This document shows, piece by piece, positions 26,180-34,071 of a stretch of 64,000 bases of DNA; positions within the stretch are counted from its first letter, which is position 1; every line of letters begins with the position of its first letter. The stretch comes from Streptomyces sp. CCM_MD2014 (GTDB lineage Bacteria; Actinomycetota; Actinomycetes; Streptomycetales; Streptomycetaceae). The position numbers were made by a program, and so were the translations under genes. The notes beneath the pieces are model-generated. The model had not been told where the DNA came from and ran no database searches. It worked only from the letters and a program-made list of their open reading frames with translations. Where the stretch lies: NCBI RefSeq assembly GCF_000772045.1, contig NZ_CP009754.1, positions 1,550,001 through 1,614,000 of the forward strand. The letters run 5' to 3'.

Positions 26180-27936
26180 CGGTCCTCCTCGGGCTCGGTG
26201 CTCTCCTCCGGGCGGAGCGGGATCTCCGCGTCGGTGTCCGCGACCTGTCCGGCCGCTGTCTCCAGGAGTGCGTCCGGGAAGCGGGGCAGGACCTCGCGCT
26301 CCAGACGGTCGGCGTACGGACCGAAGACGGCCATGAACTCCGCGGTGGTCATCAGGCGGAACTGGCGCGAGAAGAACGCCCGCAGCCGCAGCAGATTCGG
26401 CACGTGCCGGGGCATGAACAACGCCAGCGGGCACAGCAGGCAGACCCACGGCCGGGCCGGGCACGGCTTGCCCTTCGGGCCGTGCAATCCGGCGAGCTGG
26501 TCCTTGCAGGAGGCGGTGAACACGTCACGCTCGCCGCCGAGCAGCTCGGCCAGCGCCCCGGCGGCCACCCCCAGCCGACGGGCCTGCTCGGGCAGGTCGG
26601 CGACCAACCGCGCCGTCTCCTCGTCGGTGAGGACCGTCGGCGGCTCGGCCTTGCGCAGGATGTCGGCCTGGCCGTCCTCCACGATTTGCTCCACCGCCTC
26701 GCGTTGAGCGGGAGTCAGGGCGGACAGGTAGTGATCGCCTTCGACGGCCGGGGTGTGGTTGGGGTCGATCGTCGTGGCCCCGGTCCAGCCGCCGCGGGAG
26801 AGCTGGTTCAGGTACGTCGTACGGACCCGGCGGCTGTCGATGGGCAGGGCGTTGCCGTCATCGCCCTGCACTCCGGTGAGGTGGACCAGTTGCCACTGGG
26901 CCCACTGCCGGCGGGAGTTCATCTCGATCCGGTCGATCAGGAAGACCCGCGGATGCTCGCTGGTCTTGCGGCGCCGTCGCGTACGCAGCCACAGCTCCTC
27001 CCGCAGGTCGTCGGGGGCCTTCACACGAAGCAACGACGTCAGGTCCAGCCAGCGCTCCAGCAGCCGCACCGCCCGGTCGGTGAGCGTGCTCGACTCCTTG
27101 CCGCGCCGCTTCTTGACGTAGTCCAGCAGGACTGTGCTCTCCCCGGCCCACGACACGTCGCCCAGGCCGAGATCGGCGATGCCGTCGGGGACGATGCCGC
27201 AGTAGGCGGCGAACAGCAGCCGGTGCGCGGCCAGGGTGATGGACGTCGGATACAGGGCGTCCTTGAGCTGCCGCACGTGCACCGCCGCCCACTTGTTCGC
27301 CGGTGAACAGCCCGCCAGCATGCCGAACTCCTCGGCACTCAAGGGGCCTTCCCGCACCAGGAGCCAGGCGACGTTCTCCCGGGACAGGCCACCGCTGGCC
27401 GGGTGACAGCCGGCGGCAGCCAGGTTCCTCGCCTCCCGGTGTGCCGACCACGCCTGGGCCACCACCGAGCGCAACGCCTCCAACAGCCGCTGCCACTCGC
27501 CCTCGGTGTAGGGCTGAATCGGGGTGGACTTCGGAACCTTCTTGACGAGCCGGCCGGTGATGCTGTGGACCACGGGCTGCGGGATCACTCCCGTCGCGTC
27601 CGCCACCGACAACAACAGCCAGCGCGACCCCATGACGTGGCTCGGGCTGGAGGCCAGCCAGTGCCGCACCAGCATCGGAGAGGTCACCGCGCCGAGTCCG
27701 CCGGACAGCCCGAGCGCGGTCAGGCCGGTGACGAGCTTGCGCAGGTCGCGTACGTACCGCTTGGCGGTGCGCGGGGCTGCCACCTGCCCGAGCGGATGGA
27801 CCAAGCCGGGCAGGCCGCGGGCGAGCTCGGCGGCCAGGGCGTCGTCCTCGGTGCCATCCAGTGGGCAGGTCAGGCGCTGCCCGTCGGGGAACACGAATTC
27901 CACGCGCAGCGGATCGGGGCGGACAGTGGCAGGCAT
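26176..27936 (-). CDS. Tyrosine recombinase, second of the trio (586 aa)
   Basis: The 586-residue protein starts at ATG 27936 directly after the stop of the first recombinase. It has an N-terminal SAM-like DNA-binding region and a catalytic part: AAYCGIVPDGIADLGL in place of the usual first Arg box, DSRRVRTTYLNQLSRGG, and NHTPAVEGDHYL with the candidate Tyr. A Cys-rich tail, GKPCPARPWVCLLCPLALF, resembles the zinc-binding end of TnpB-like recombinases. The missing first Arg suggests a specialised partner rather than an independent recombinase. Confidence 0.75.
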   Translation of the reverse strand: MPATVRPDPLRVEFVFPDGQRLTCPLDGTEDDALAAELARGLPGLVHPLGQVAAPRTAKRYVRDLRKLVTGLTALGLSGGLGAVTSPMLVRHWLASSPSHVMGSRWLLLSVADATGVIPQPVVHSITGRLVKKVPKSTPIQPYTEGEWQRLLEALRSVVAQAWSAHREARNLAAAGCHPASGGLSRENVAWLLVREGPLSAEEFGMLAGCSPANKWAAVHVRQLKDALYPTSITLAAHRLLFAAYCGIVPDGIADLGLGDVSWAGESTVLLDYVKKRRGKESSTLTDRAVRLLERWLDLTSLLRVKAPDDLREELWLRTRRRRKTSEHPRVFLIDRIEMNSRRQWAQWQLVHLTGVQGDDGNALPIDSRRVRTTYLNQLSRGGWTGATTIDPNHTPAVEGDHYLSALTPAQREAVEQIVEDGQADILRKAEPPTVLTDEETARLVADLPEQARRLGVAAGALAELLGGERDVFTASCKDQLAGLHGPKGKPCPARPWVCLLCPLALFMPRHVPNLLRLRAFFSRQFRLMTTAEFMAVFGPYADRLEREVLPRFPDALLETAAGQVADTDAEIPLRPEESTEPEEDR

Positions 27937-29385
27937 TCAGCAGACCTCCTCGTCGGTGAACTCGTCGGCGGCTTCGGCCTCGGCGGCCGGATCGGCGAGA
28001 TCGGCGGCGCGGCCTGCCCGCAGGTACGCCTCCCGGTAGATGCGCCGCACGTCCAGGCGCCGAACGTAGAGTTCCGTGGTCAGAACGCTGGTATGACCGA
28101 GAAGATCACGAAGGACCAGCAACGGCTCGGTCCGGGTGAGATACAGGGCCAGCGCCGCATCCTCGTCGGTGTCCTTCACCAGCTGGGCGGCCTGCGCGTA
28201 GTACCCCTGGGTCAGGCGCTTGAGCGTCGCCATCGCCATGGTGTGACGCAAGGTGTGGGCGGACACGATCGGGAACCGCGGCTCGAAGTCCCGGCGGATG
28301 CGCCGCGAGGTCCGCCGGAAGACGGTGTCCCAGTCGGTAAACGGCGCCCCCGTCGACTGCAGGGCCACCAGCGGCGACTGCCCGGCCCCGTCGACGAGCC
28401 GTAACCGTTCCTCCGGCAGGAGCAGCCGCCACGGCCGGCGCTCGCCATCGACGTGGCCGCCCTCCCAGTCCGCCCGACGCACTTCCAGCGCCGGTGCCGC
28501 CGGCCGGTACAGGCCACGGCCCGCCGCTGTCTCACGATCCAGATCGAGGTACTGATGCATGCGCGCGAGCGCGTCGTACAGCACCCACGACTCCCGGGCC
28601 TTCTTGCCCTTGGTGACTGCCTTGCTCAGCGGGAACGGCACCGGAACCGGTGACCGGCGCGGTGGAAGCGCCGGCACCTCGTACTTCAGCAGAAAGGCGA
28701 ACTCCTGCGCCCGCACACCCGACGACAGCACGAACTCGGCCATCGCCGCGTTCCGCCCCAGCATCCGGCCCCGAAACCCGTCCGGCATCCCGTTCGGCCC
28801 CAGCCCCGCCAGGGCCCGAACGAAGAGCTGCGCGAACTCGTCCTCCAGGTACTTCATGGTCACGTGCCGCTGAGCACAACGCAGCGTCGCGTTGTTGCGC
28901 CGCACCTCCTTCGGACCGCCGACGGCGGTGAACCGCCGGGCCCACGAGTAGGTGAAGGGCACGGCCGCGGAGTGCTTGTTCTCCACGCACCAGCCGTAGA
29001 AACGGGACAGCGCGTTGACCCGCTGGTTCCAGGTTTCGACGTCCCAGCGCTCCTTCAGCGGGCCGGCCAGCCGGTACTCGGCAAACCCTCCGAGCGCGGA
29101 ACGCAGTTCATCGCGGTCACCGAAGGGATCCACGCCATGTCGCTGGAGAAACTCAAGCCACGGTGCGAGACCCCGCGCGTAGGCCCACCAGGAACGCCAC
29201 GCCGGCACTCCGTTGATCGGCAACTCACGCAACCACGCGTTCGCTACCACCGTCGGCCGAGGTCCGGAATCGTCCTCGAACAGAAGGTCATCATCGAGCA
29301 GAACCGGCATGCGCTCCGGAAGCAGCGGCTCGTAGTCGAGCCCCCACTGCTCCCACCCCGCACGAGAGAAGGAGATCAACAACAT
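27937..29385 (-). CDS. Tyrosine recombinase, first of the trio (482 aa)
   Basis: This 482-residue protein starts at ATG 29385. It is the most canonical of the three: N-terminal core-binding domain (WWAYARGLAPWLEFLQRHGV), SSGVRAQEFAFLL with Arg, SAHTLRHTMAMATLKRL with the His-x-x-Arg, and LGHTSVLTTELYVRR with the nucleophile Tyr. Its stop abuts the next start, so the three genes form one transcription unit. The end of its upstream region lies within about 130 bases of the inferred right end of the element, as expected for an integrase. Confidence 0.9.
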   Translation of the reverse strand: MLLISFSRAGWEQWGLDYEPLLPERMPVLLDDDLLFEDDSGPRPTVVANAWLRELPINGVPAWRSWWAYARGLAPWLEFLQRHGVDPFGDRDELRSALGGFAEYRLAGPLKERWDVETWNQRVNALSRFYGWCVENKHSAAVPFTYSWARRFTAVGGPKEVRRNNATLRCAQRHVTMKYLEDEFAQLFVRALAGLGPNGMPDGFRGRMLGRNAAMAEFVLSSGVRAQEFAFLLKYEVPALPPRRSPVPVPFPLSKAVTKGKKARESWVLYDALARMHQYLDLDRETAAGRGLYRPAAPALEVRRADWEGGHVDGERRPWRLLLPEERLRLVDGAGQSPLVALQSTGAPFTDWDTVFRRTSRRIRRDFEPRFPIVSAHTLRHTMAMATLKRLTQGYYAQAAQLVKDTDEDAALALYLTRTEPLLVLRDLLGHTSVLTTELYVRRLDVRRIYREAYLRAGRAADLADPAAEAEAADEFTDEEVC

Positions 29386-29512
29386 GCCCCGGGACGGTAC
29401 ATGCCGACTCAGGTGAGTGCAGGAGATTCAGAGACAGGCCCCCTGGGACTCGGAAGCCCCCTGTCATCGAATGAGACGCGTCAGAAGTGCAGCGATAGCT
29501 GCGCGGCCCTCG

Positions 29513-29700
29513 GCGTCACCACGCTCGCACCCGGAATCCTGCTGCCGGTCCCTGTGTACCGCTACCGCAAGCACCCCGGGCAGATGACGGCCCAAAACGG
29601 ATACGACCAGCTGGAGACGGCGGCCCGGGAACACGCCTGGGCCTACGGCCGCAGCCTGCGCGCCGTCCTGCGCGGCGGCGAGGACCTGGACCGTGGCTGA
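29513..29700 (+). pseudogene. Family-2 glycosyltransferase, 3' part
   Basis: The frame reads ALGVTTLAPGILLPVPVYRY and ends with GRSLRAVLRGGEDLDRG and TGA. It aligns residue for residue with the C-terminal part of the paralog at 11198-11995 (MGVCARAGGELLSDVVYHRR). It continues in phase from the codon at which the 5' half at 10361-10918 breaks off. It overlaps the next gene start by eight bases, as compact backbone genes here often do, so before insertion the glycosyltransferase was followed directly by that gene. Confidence 0.8.
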
Positions 29701-30796
29701 GGCCCAAATCATCCTGTCGCACAGCCGGGAGTCCGGAATCGTCGCCATCGCCGCCGGCGAGCAGTACCCGCGGGCGCACACAGCCCTCACCGAGAGCGGC
29801 TTCCAGCGGGACGACGACGGCGTCTGGCACCTGCCCGCGGACGGCACCCAGACCACCGTGGTCGATCTGGTCACCTGCGCGAAGCAGCACCGCGCCAGCG
29901 TGCACACGAGCAGCCGGCGGTACATCGGCGACGCCGCCCGTGATCTCGCACGCCTGCTGCCCGGCCAGTGGCACGCCTCGGTCGAGGTCTATGCGCACCC
30001 GGCCTGGCAGGAAGACCTGGTCCCGTGGATCTGGGACGGCGGCGAACTCGGTCGCGCCGTCCGAAGCGAGCGGGTCCCTTACGCCGCGGTCCTCACCGAC
30101 GCGGCGCAGGGAACCACGTTGTTGTTCATCGAGCGGCCCGGCCGGCAACTCGACTACCTGGTAGGCGCCTTCTCACCGGAAGGGCTCGAAGGAGGCTACG
30201 GCGATCCCCACGCCCCGCGCAGCATCGTCCTGCCACCGTTCCCCGGACGGGCTGCCCAGGCCCTCACCGACCGGTACCTCCCCGCCTACGAGCAGGCCGT
30301 CCATGCCCGCCAGACGGCGGCCATCGCCGCCGTGCTCGCAGACATCCGCTCCGAGCACGACACCTGGCAGACCCTGAACGCCTCCGGCCGCTACAGCGAC
30401 GCCACCCCGCTGAGCGCCGCCGCCCTCGGCGCCTCGACGGAGCTGTTCCTCGACCACGCCTGGCGCCGTTTCCTGACCGTCGTCGACCACGCCCCGACGC
30501 TGCTCGACCGGTGCCGGCCCGCGAACAGCCCGTGGCCCGACGACGCTACAGCCCTCGCCCGTCTGGCCGACGCCGTGAGCGATGCCGAAGCCCTGCTCGA
30601 CGAGATCCACGGTGATGCCGTACCGGAGCAGGAGCGCCGAGCACGCGCGTGGCCGGCGATCGAGACGTGGCTCACCGACGGCGACGCGTTCTTGCGCCAG
30701 GCCCGCCTGAGCGCACCCCACCGCCGCCCGGCCCTCCCCGTCACAGCCCCGGCCCGCCCCCTCGCTGCGGCCCGGCCGGCGTACCGCAGCCACTGA
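29693..30796 (+). CDS. Accessory protein with small GF/LP-type domain
   Basis: The 367-residue soluble protein starts at GTG 29693. Residues 1-75 form a small alpha/beta domain: IILSHSRESGIVAIAAGE, AHTALTESGFQRDDDGVWHLP and a helix. It resembles domains in the proteins at 30833, 38707, 39437, 40192 and 51490. A middle domain (SVEVYAHPAWQEDLVPWIWDGGEL) and a helical C-terminal part follow. There is no catalytic motif. It overlaps the remaining 3' end of the split glycosyltransferase. Function unknown. Confidence 0.65.
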   Translation: MAEAQIILSHSRESGIVAIAAGEQYPRAHTALTESGFQRDDDGVWHLPADGTQTTVVDLVTCAKQHRASVHTSSRRYIGDAARDLARLLPGQWHASVEVYAHPAWQEDLVPWIWDGGELGRAVRSERVPYAAVLTDAAQGTTLLFIERPGRQLDYLVGAFSPEGLEGGYGDPHAPRSIVLPPFPGRAAQALTDRYLPAYEQAVHARQTAAIAAVLADIRSEHDTWQTLNASGRYSDATPLSAAALGASTELFLDHAWRRFLTVVDHAPTLLDRCRPANSPWPDDATALARLADAVSDAEALLDEIHGDAVPEQERRARAWPAIETWLTDGDAFLRQARLSAPHRRPALPVTAPARPLAAARPAYRSH

Positions 30797-30832
30797 CCGT
30801 TCCCCCCGACAAGTCTGGAGACTTTCGCCCCC

Positions 30833-31291
30833 TTGCAACCCGGCACCCACTTCTCCTTCGGCGACCACAAGGAACACGGCTTCGTCGCCTCCTTCACTTC
30901 CTCGATTCCCCAGCACCTCGCCCACTGGTTCCTGGAGCGCGAGCAGTTCGAGCCCGTTCCCGGTGAACCCGGGCTGTACCGCCTCAGCGAGCCCGAGCGC
31001 GACGGAGTCCGCCGCACCCGCCAGGCCGTCCACGACCTGCGCCGCCACGGTTACACCGTGCAGGCCGACATCCGCCTCAATCCGGCCCTCTCCGCCGGTC
31101 CGCCGCGCCCTGTCCGGCCCCACGGGCTCCAGGAGCGCCGCAGCAGGCTCGCCCAGGCCGCCGCCGGCCGAACGACGCAGCGCTCCACCCCGCCCACCAC
31201 CTCCCCTCCGTCGGCCCGGCCGATCCCGCCGAAGCCCACCTACGCTCCCACCGTCCACCTGACGGCCGCAGCCGACGGGCGGTCTCGATGA
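30833..31291 (+). CDS. Small accessory protein of the GF/LP-domain family
   Basis: This 152-residue protein starts at TTG with GGAGA eleven bases upstream. The first 85 residues are one small domain: HGFVASFTSSIPQHLAHWFL, FEPVPGEPGLYRLSEPERDG and LRRHGYTVQADIRLNP. The rest is a Pro/Arg/Thr-rich tail. The domain pattern (aromatic turn, xYRLP, helix, hydrophobic strand) recurs in at least six other proteins of the window. It ends in ATGA overlap with the next gene. Function unknown. Confidence 0.6.
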   Translation: MQPGTHFSFGDHKEHGFVASFTSSIPQHLAHWFLEREQFEPVPGEPGLYRLSEPERDGVRRTRQAVHDLRRHGYTVQADIRLNPALSAGPPRPVRPHGLQERRSRLAQAAAGRTTQRSTPPTTSPPSARPIPPKPTYAPTVHLTAAADGRSR

Positions 31292-32478
31292 CACCCACGA
31301 ACAGCCCGGCCCCCGACAGTCCTTTGCCGACGGCGTCCGAACTGGCCAGCAAGGCAGGCGACTTCCGGCGGCGGATGGCCGTCATCGACTGCGAGACCGA
31401 TGCCGCCCTCGACATGACACGCGACCGCCACGGCCGCACCGTCCACGCAGACGCCGCCGCAGCCGCACGAGCCCACCGTGACAAGGCGGCGGTGGAGGCG
31501 TACGCCACCCACCTCGCCCCGCACGCCGAGGCTCTCCTCGATGCCGCCCGACTCGCGCTCGACGATTTGCCGCCCGCCCGGCACCTGACCGGGTGGCGGG
31601 CCGTCCTGGACGGCCTGGCATCGTCCGCCGCCGAGATCCGCCGGGCCCTCGACCGGCCGGCCGCGCCCGGCTCTCCAGCCGAACGTGCTCAGCACGCGGC
31701 TCTGTGGCCGCACCTCACTGCCTGGGCGGACCACAGCCCGATCGCCAGCAACCTCGCCGACCAGCGCGACGGCCGGCACCACCAGGCTCCGCTGACCGAC
31801 GAGGAACGGCAGCTGTGGACCGACAGGGCCCGGGCCGCACAGATACGTGGTGCGCTGGAGCTGACCGAGTCGTGGTATGCCGCCGACGGACAGCCGATCA
31901 CCCTCGCTTACCTGGTCGAGGACGACGACTCCACCGTGGTCGCGCTGCGCGGCGACCCGGGCGTGCCGGGCTGGCAGGTGATCGGGCACTTCGCCCACGA
32001 GTACGAGGCGGGCAAGGCCCTGCCCGCTCCGGTCCCGCCCGGCGTGCTGCGCTCGGACATCTCCCAGTTCAACCGCCCGACACCGGCACCGGAGCTGTCC
32101 CTGCAGGACCTCATCCGCGACGTCGTCGAAGGCCACAGTGCCGGTGACGCCTCGAATGCTCTCCTGGGAGCTGTCCAGCGCGGCTACGCCGCCGGCCCGA
32201 TGGTCCGCCTGCAAGAACTTCTGGAGACGACCAGCCAGTTCGCCAGCGCCCTGGAAACCGCGCAGGGCCGCCAGATCGCCGCCCGCCTCTCAGCGCTGGG
32301 CCGGCAGATCGAGTTCCTCACCCGCGAAGTCGAAGAGGCAGCCGAGGACCTCGGTGCGACCGTCGCCGTCCTGCCCCCGCACCGCACCCCCGTGCCGCGC
32401 ACCCGCCCGCGCCCGGCCGTGGACACCACACCGCCCGCGCCGCCGCCCCGCGCCAGCACGACCGCCCGCCACCGATAG
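31288..32478 (+). CDS. Large accessory protein, helical with central beta domain
   Basis: The 396-residue soluble protein starts at ATG 31288 in a four-base overlap. It is helical at both ends (KAAVEAYATHLAPHAEALLDAARLAL and GRQIAARLSALGRQIEFLTREVEEAAEDL, the latter probably a coiled coil). A beta region at about 190-245 reads ITLAYLVEDDDSTVVALRGD. A Pro-rich tail ends it. No motif points to a reaction. Its position within the plus-strand run of small accessory genes suggests co-transcription. Confidence 0.6.
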   Translation: MTPTNSPAPDSPLPTASELASKAGDFRRRMAVIDCETDAALDMTRDRHGRTVHADAAAAARAHRDKAAVEAYATHLAPHAEALLDAARLALDDLPPARHLTGWRAVLDGLASSAAEIRRALDRPAAPGSPAERAQHAALWPHLTAWADHSPIASNLADQRDGRHHQAPLTDEERQLWTDRARAAQIRGALELTESWYAADGQPITLAYLVEDDDSTVVALRGDPGVPGWQVIGHFAHEYEAGKALPAPVPPGVLRSDISQFNRPTPAPELSLQDLIRDVVEGHSAGDASNALLGAVQRGYAAGPMVRLQELLETTSQFASALETAQGRQIAARLSALGRQIEFLTREVEEAAEDLGATVAVLPPHRTPVPRTRPRPAVDTTPPAPPPRASTTARHR

Positions 32479-32488
32479 GACATCCGCT

Positions 32489-32820
32489 TTGCCCGAAGCA
32501 CCAGCAGAGCCGTTCATTCCGATCCGACACACCATCACCGGCGAGATCACCACCACCGGCTACAACGCCGCCGCCCGGCGGATCCTGCTCCAGGACGGCT
32601 TCGAAGAAACGCCCGGCTGCGCCTGCCGAGCGACGGAACCCGGTACGGAGCAGGCGCACGGGGCTGCCCGGCAACCAGCCAGCTGCTCGTCGCCGGCCGT
32701 CCCGTGCACCTGGACCGAGCACTCGGCCGGCCGGTGAGCGCCCACGGTACGCCCCGGTTGGCCCGGTCGCCGATGTCGGCACAGCCCGTGATCTCCTCCG
32801 AGAGCGGCCGGCCTCTTTAG
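32489..32820 (+). pseudogene. GF/LP-domain protein gene, frameshifted
   Basis: From TTG 32489 the frame reads FIPIRHTITGEITTTGYNAA and ILLQDGFEETPG, like the start of the protein at 40192. In this frame it then degenerates and stops at 32737. In another frame from about 32620 it reads LRLPSDGTRYGAG and LLVAGRPVHLDRALGRP, which matches the continuation of 40192 (HRLPHGLPIE, ALLAAGHSVHLDPALN) up to a stop at 32820. A single indel near 32615-32622 explains this; a sequencing error is also possible. Confidence 0.7.
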
Positions 32821-32868
32821 CGCATCGCCCACCCCGCCCCCACCCACACCTGTTGAAGGGTTCTCGTT

Positions 32869-34071
32869 TTGACCACACCCGGGCCTACCAGACCAGCGCG
32901 CACCAAGGGCGGCGAACTACGGGCCAAGGTGGCCCGACTGCTGGCCGACCGGCCGGCGGACAAGCTCACCATAGGGGACATGGCCAGGCAGCTGGGCCAC
33001 TCCCACGGCGCCGTCCGCAACGCCGCCCTCACCCTGGTGCGACGCGGCGAGGCCGACCAAAGCGGAACCGGACAACCGCAGTTCCGCGCGAACGCGAAAA
33101 CCGCCGAAGCCGCGCAGAGGGCTGTGATCAGCCCACCGGGCACCCACTCTCCCCGCGCCCAGGCAGCCACAGCCCGTACGACCTACACCGCAGCAGCCGC
33201 GCCCAGGCAGACCGGCCCGATCCGCCGCGCGGGGGGCCAGCTCTACCACCCCCGCGAGCTGGCCGATCTGCCCGACGTCGAGGCGTTGAACCGCTTGCGC
33301 GACGCCGACGTGCCGGTACTGCTCTACGGCCCTCCGGGCACCGGCAAGACGAGTCTGGTCGAGGCGGCGTTCCCGGACATGCTCACCGTCGCCGGTGACG
33401 GCGACACCACGGTCGGCGACTTGATCGGCGAGTACACACAGGACGACGCGGGAGCCTACGTCTTCCAGTACGGTCCGCTGGTCACCGCAATGACCGAGGG
33501 CCGCGCCCTGCTGATCGACGATGCCACCTTGATCTCACCGAAGGTCCTGGCGGCGCTGTATCCCGCGATGGACGGGCGCATGCAGATCCAGGTCAAGGCC
33601 CACAAGGGCGAGACCATCAAGGCTGAGCCGGGCTTCTACGTGGTGGCGGGCCACAATCCCGGCGTCCACGGGGCGGTGTTGACGGAGGCGCTCGCGAGCC
33701 GGTTCAGCGTGCAGATCCAGATCGGCACGGACTACGACCTCGCCCTGGCCTTGAGGATCGATGCCCGGGTGGTCCGGGTCGCCCGACACCTCGCCCAGCA
33801 GGTCGAACTCGGCGAGCTGGGCTGGGCCCCCCAACTGCGAGAACTGCTCAGCTACCAGAAGACCGAGGCCGTCCTCGGCACCAAAGCCGCGCTCGCGAAC
33901 CTCGTCGGCATCGCTCCTGTGGAGGATCGCGACGCCGTCGCCGACGCCGTCACGAAGGCTGTCGGCATCAAGAAGATCGCACCTCTCACCCTCGGCAAGC
34001 AGCTCCCCGCCTCAGCCGCCCGGCAGCCTCCGGGCAGCACCGGCTCCGCACACCGGGGCCGCCCGCGATGA
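32869..34071 (+). CDS. MoxR/CbbQ-type AAA+ ATPase with N-terminal winged helix
   Basis: The 400-residue protein starts at TTG 32869, with GAAGGG upstream. Residues 12-75 are a winged-helix-like domain (LTIGDMARQLGHSHGAVRNA). After a linker the AAA+ domain has Walker A GPPGTGKT (154-161), Walker B LLIDD (214-218) with Asp where most have Glu, and a sensor-like VVAGHNPG. It overlaps the next gene by ATGA. MoxR ATPases act as chaperones for VWA proteins, and that partner is encoded next. The target process is unknown. Confidence 0.85.
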   Translation: MTTPGPTRPARTKGGELRAKVARLLADRPADKLTIGDMARQLGHSHGAVRNAALTLVRRGEADQSGTGQPQFRANAKTAEAAQRAVISPPGTHSPRAQAATARTTYTAAAAPRQTGPIRRAGGQLYHPRELADLPDVEALNRLRDADVPVLLYGPPGTGKTSLVEAAFPDMLTVAGDGDTTVGDLIGEYTQDDAGAYVFQYGPLVTAMTEGRALLIDDATLISPKVLAALYPAMDGRMQIQVKAHKGETIKAEPGFYVVAGHNPGVHGAVLTEALASRFSVQIQIGTDYDLALALRIDARVVRVARHLAQQVELGELGWAPQLRELLSYQKTEAVLGTKAALANLVGIAPVEDRDAVADAVTKAVGIKKIAPLTLGKQLPASAARQPPGSTGSAHRGRPR

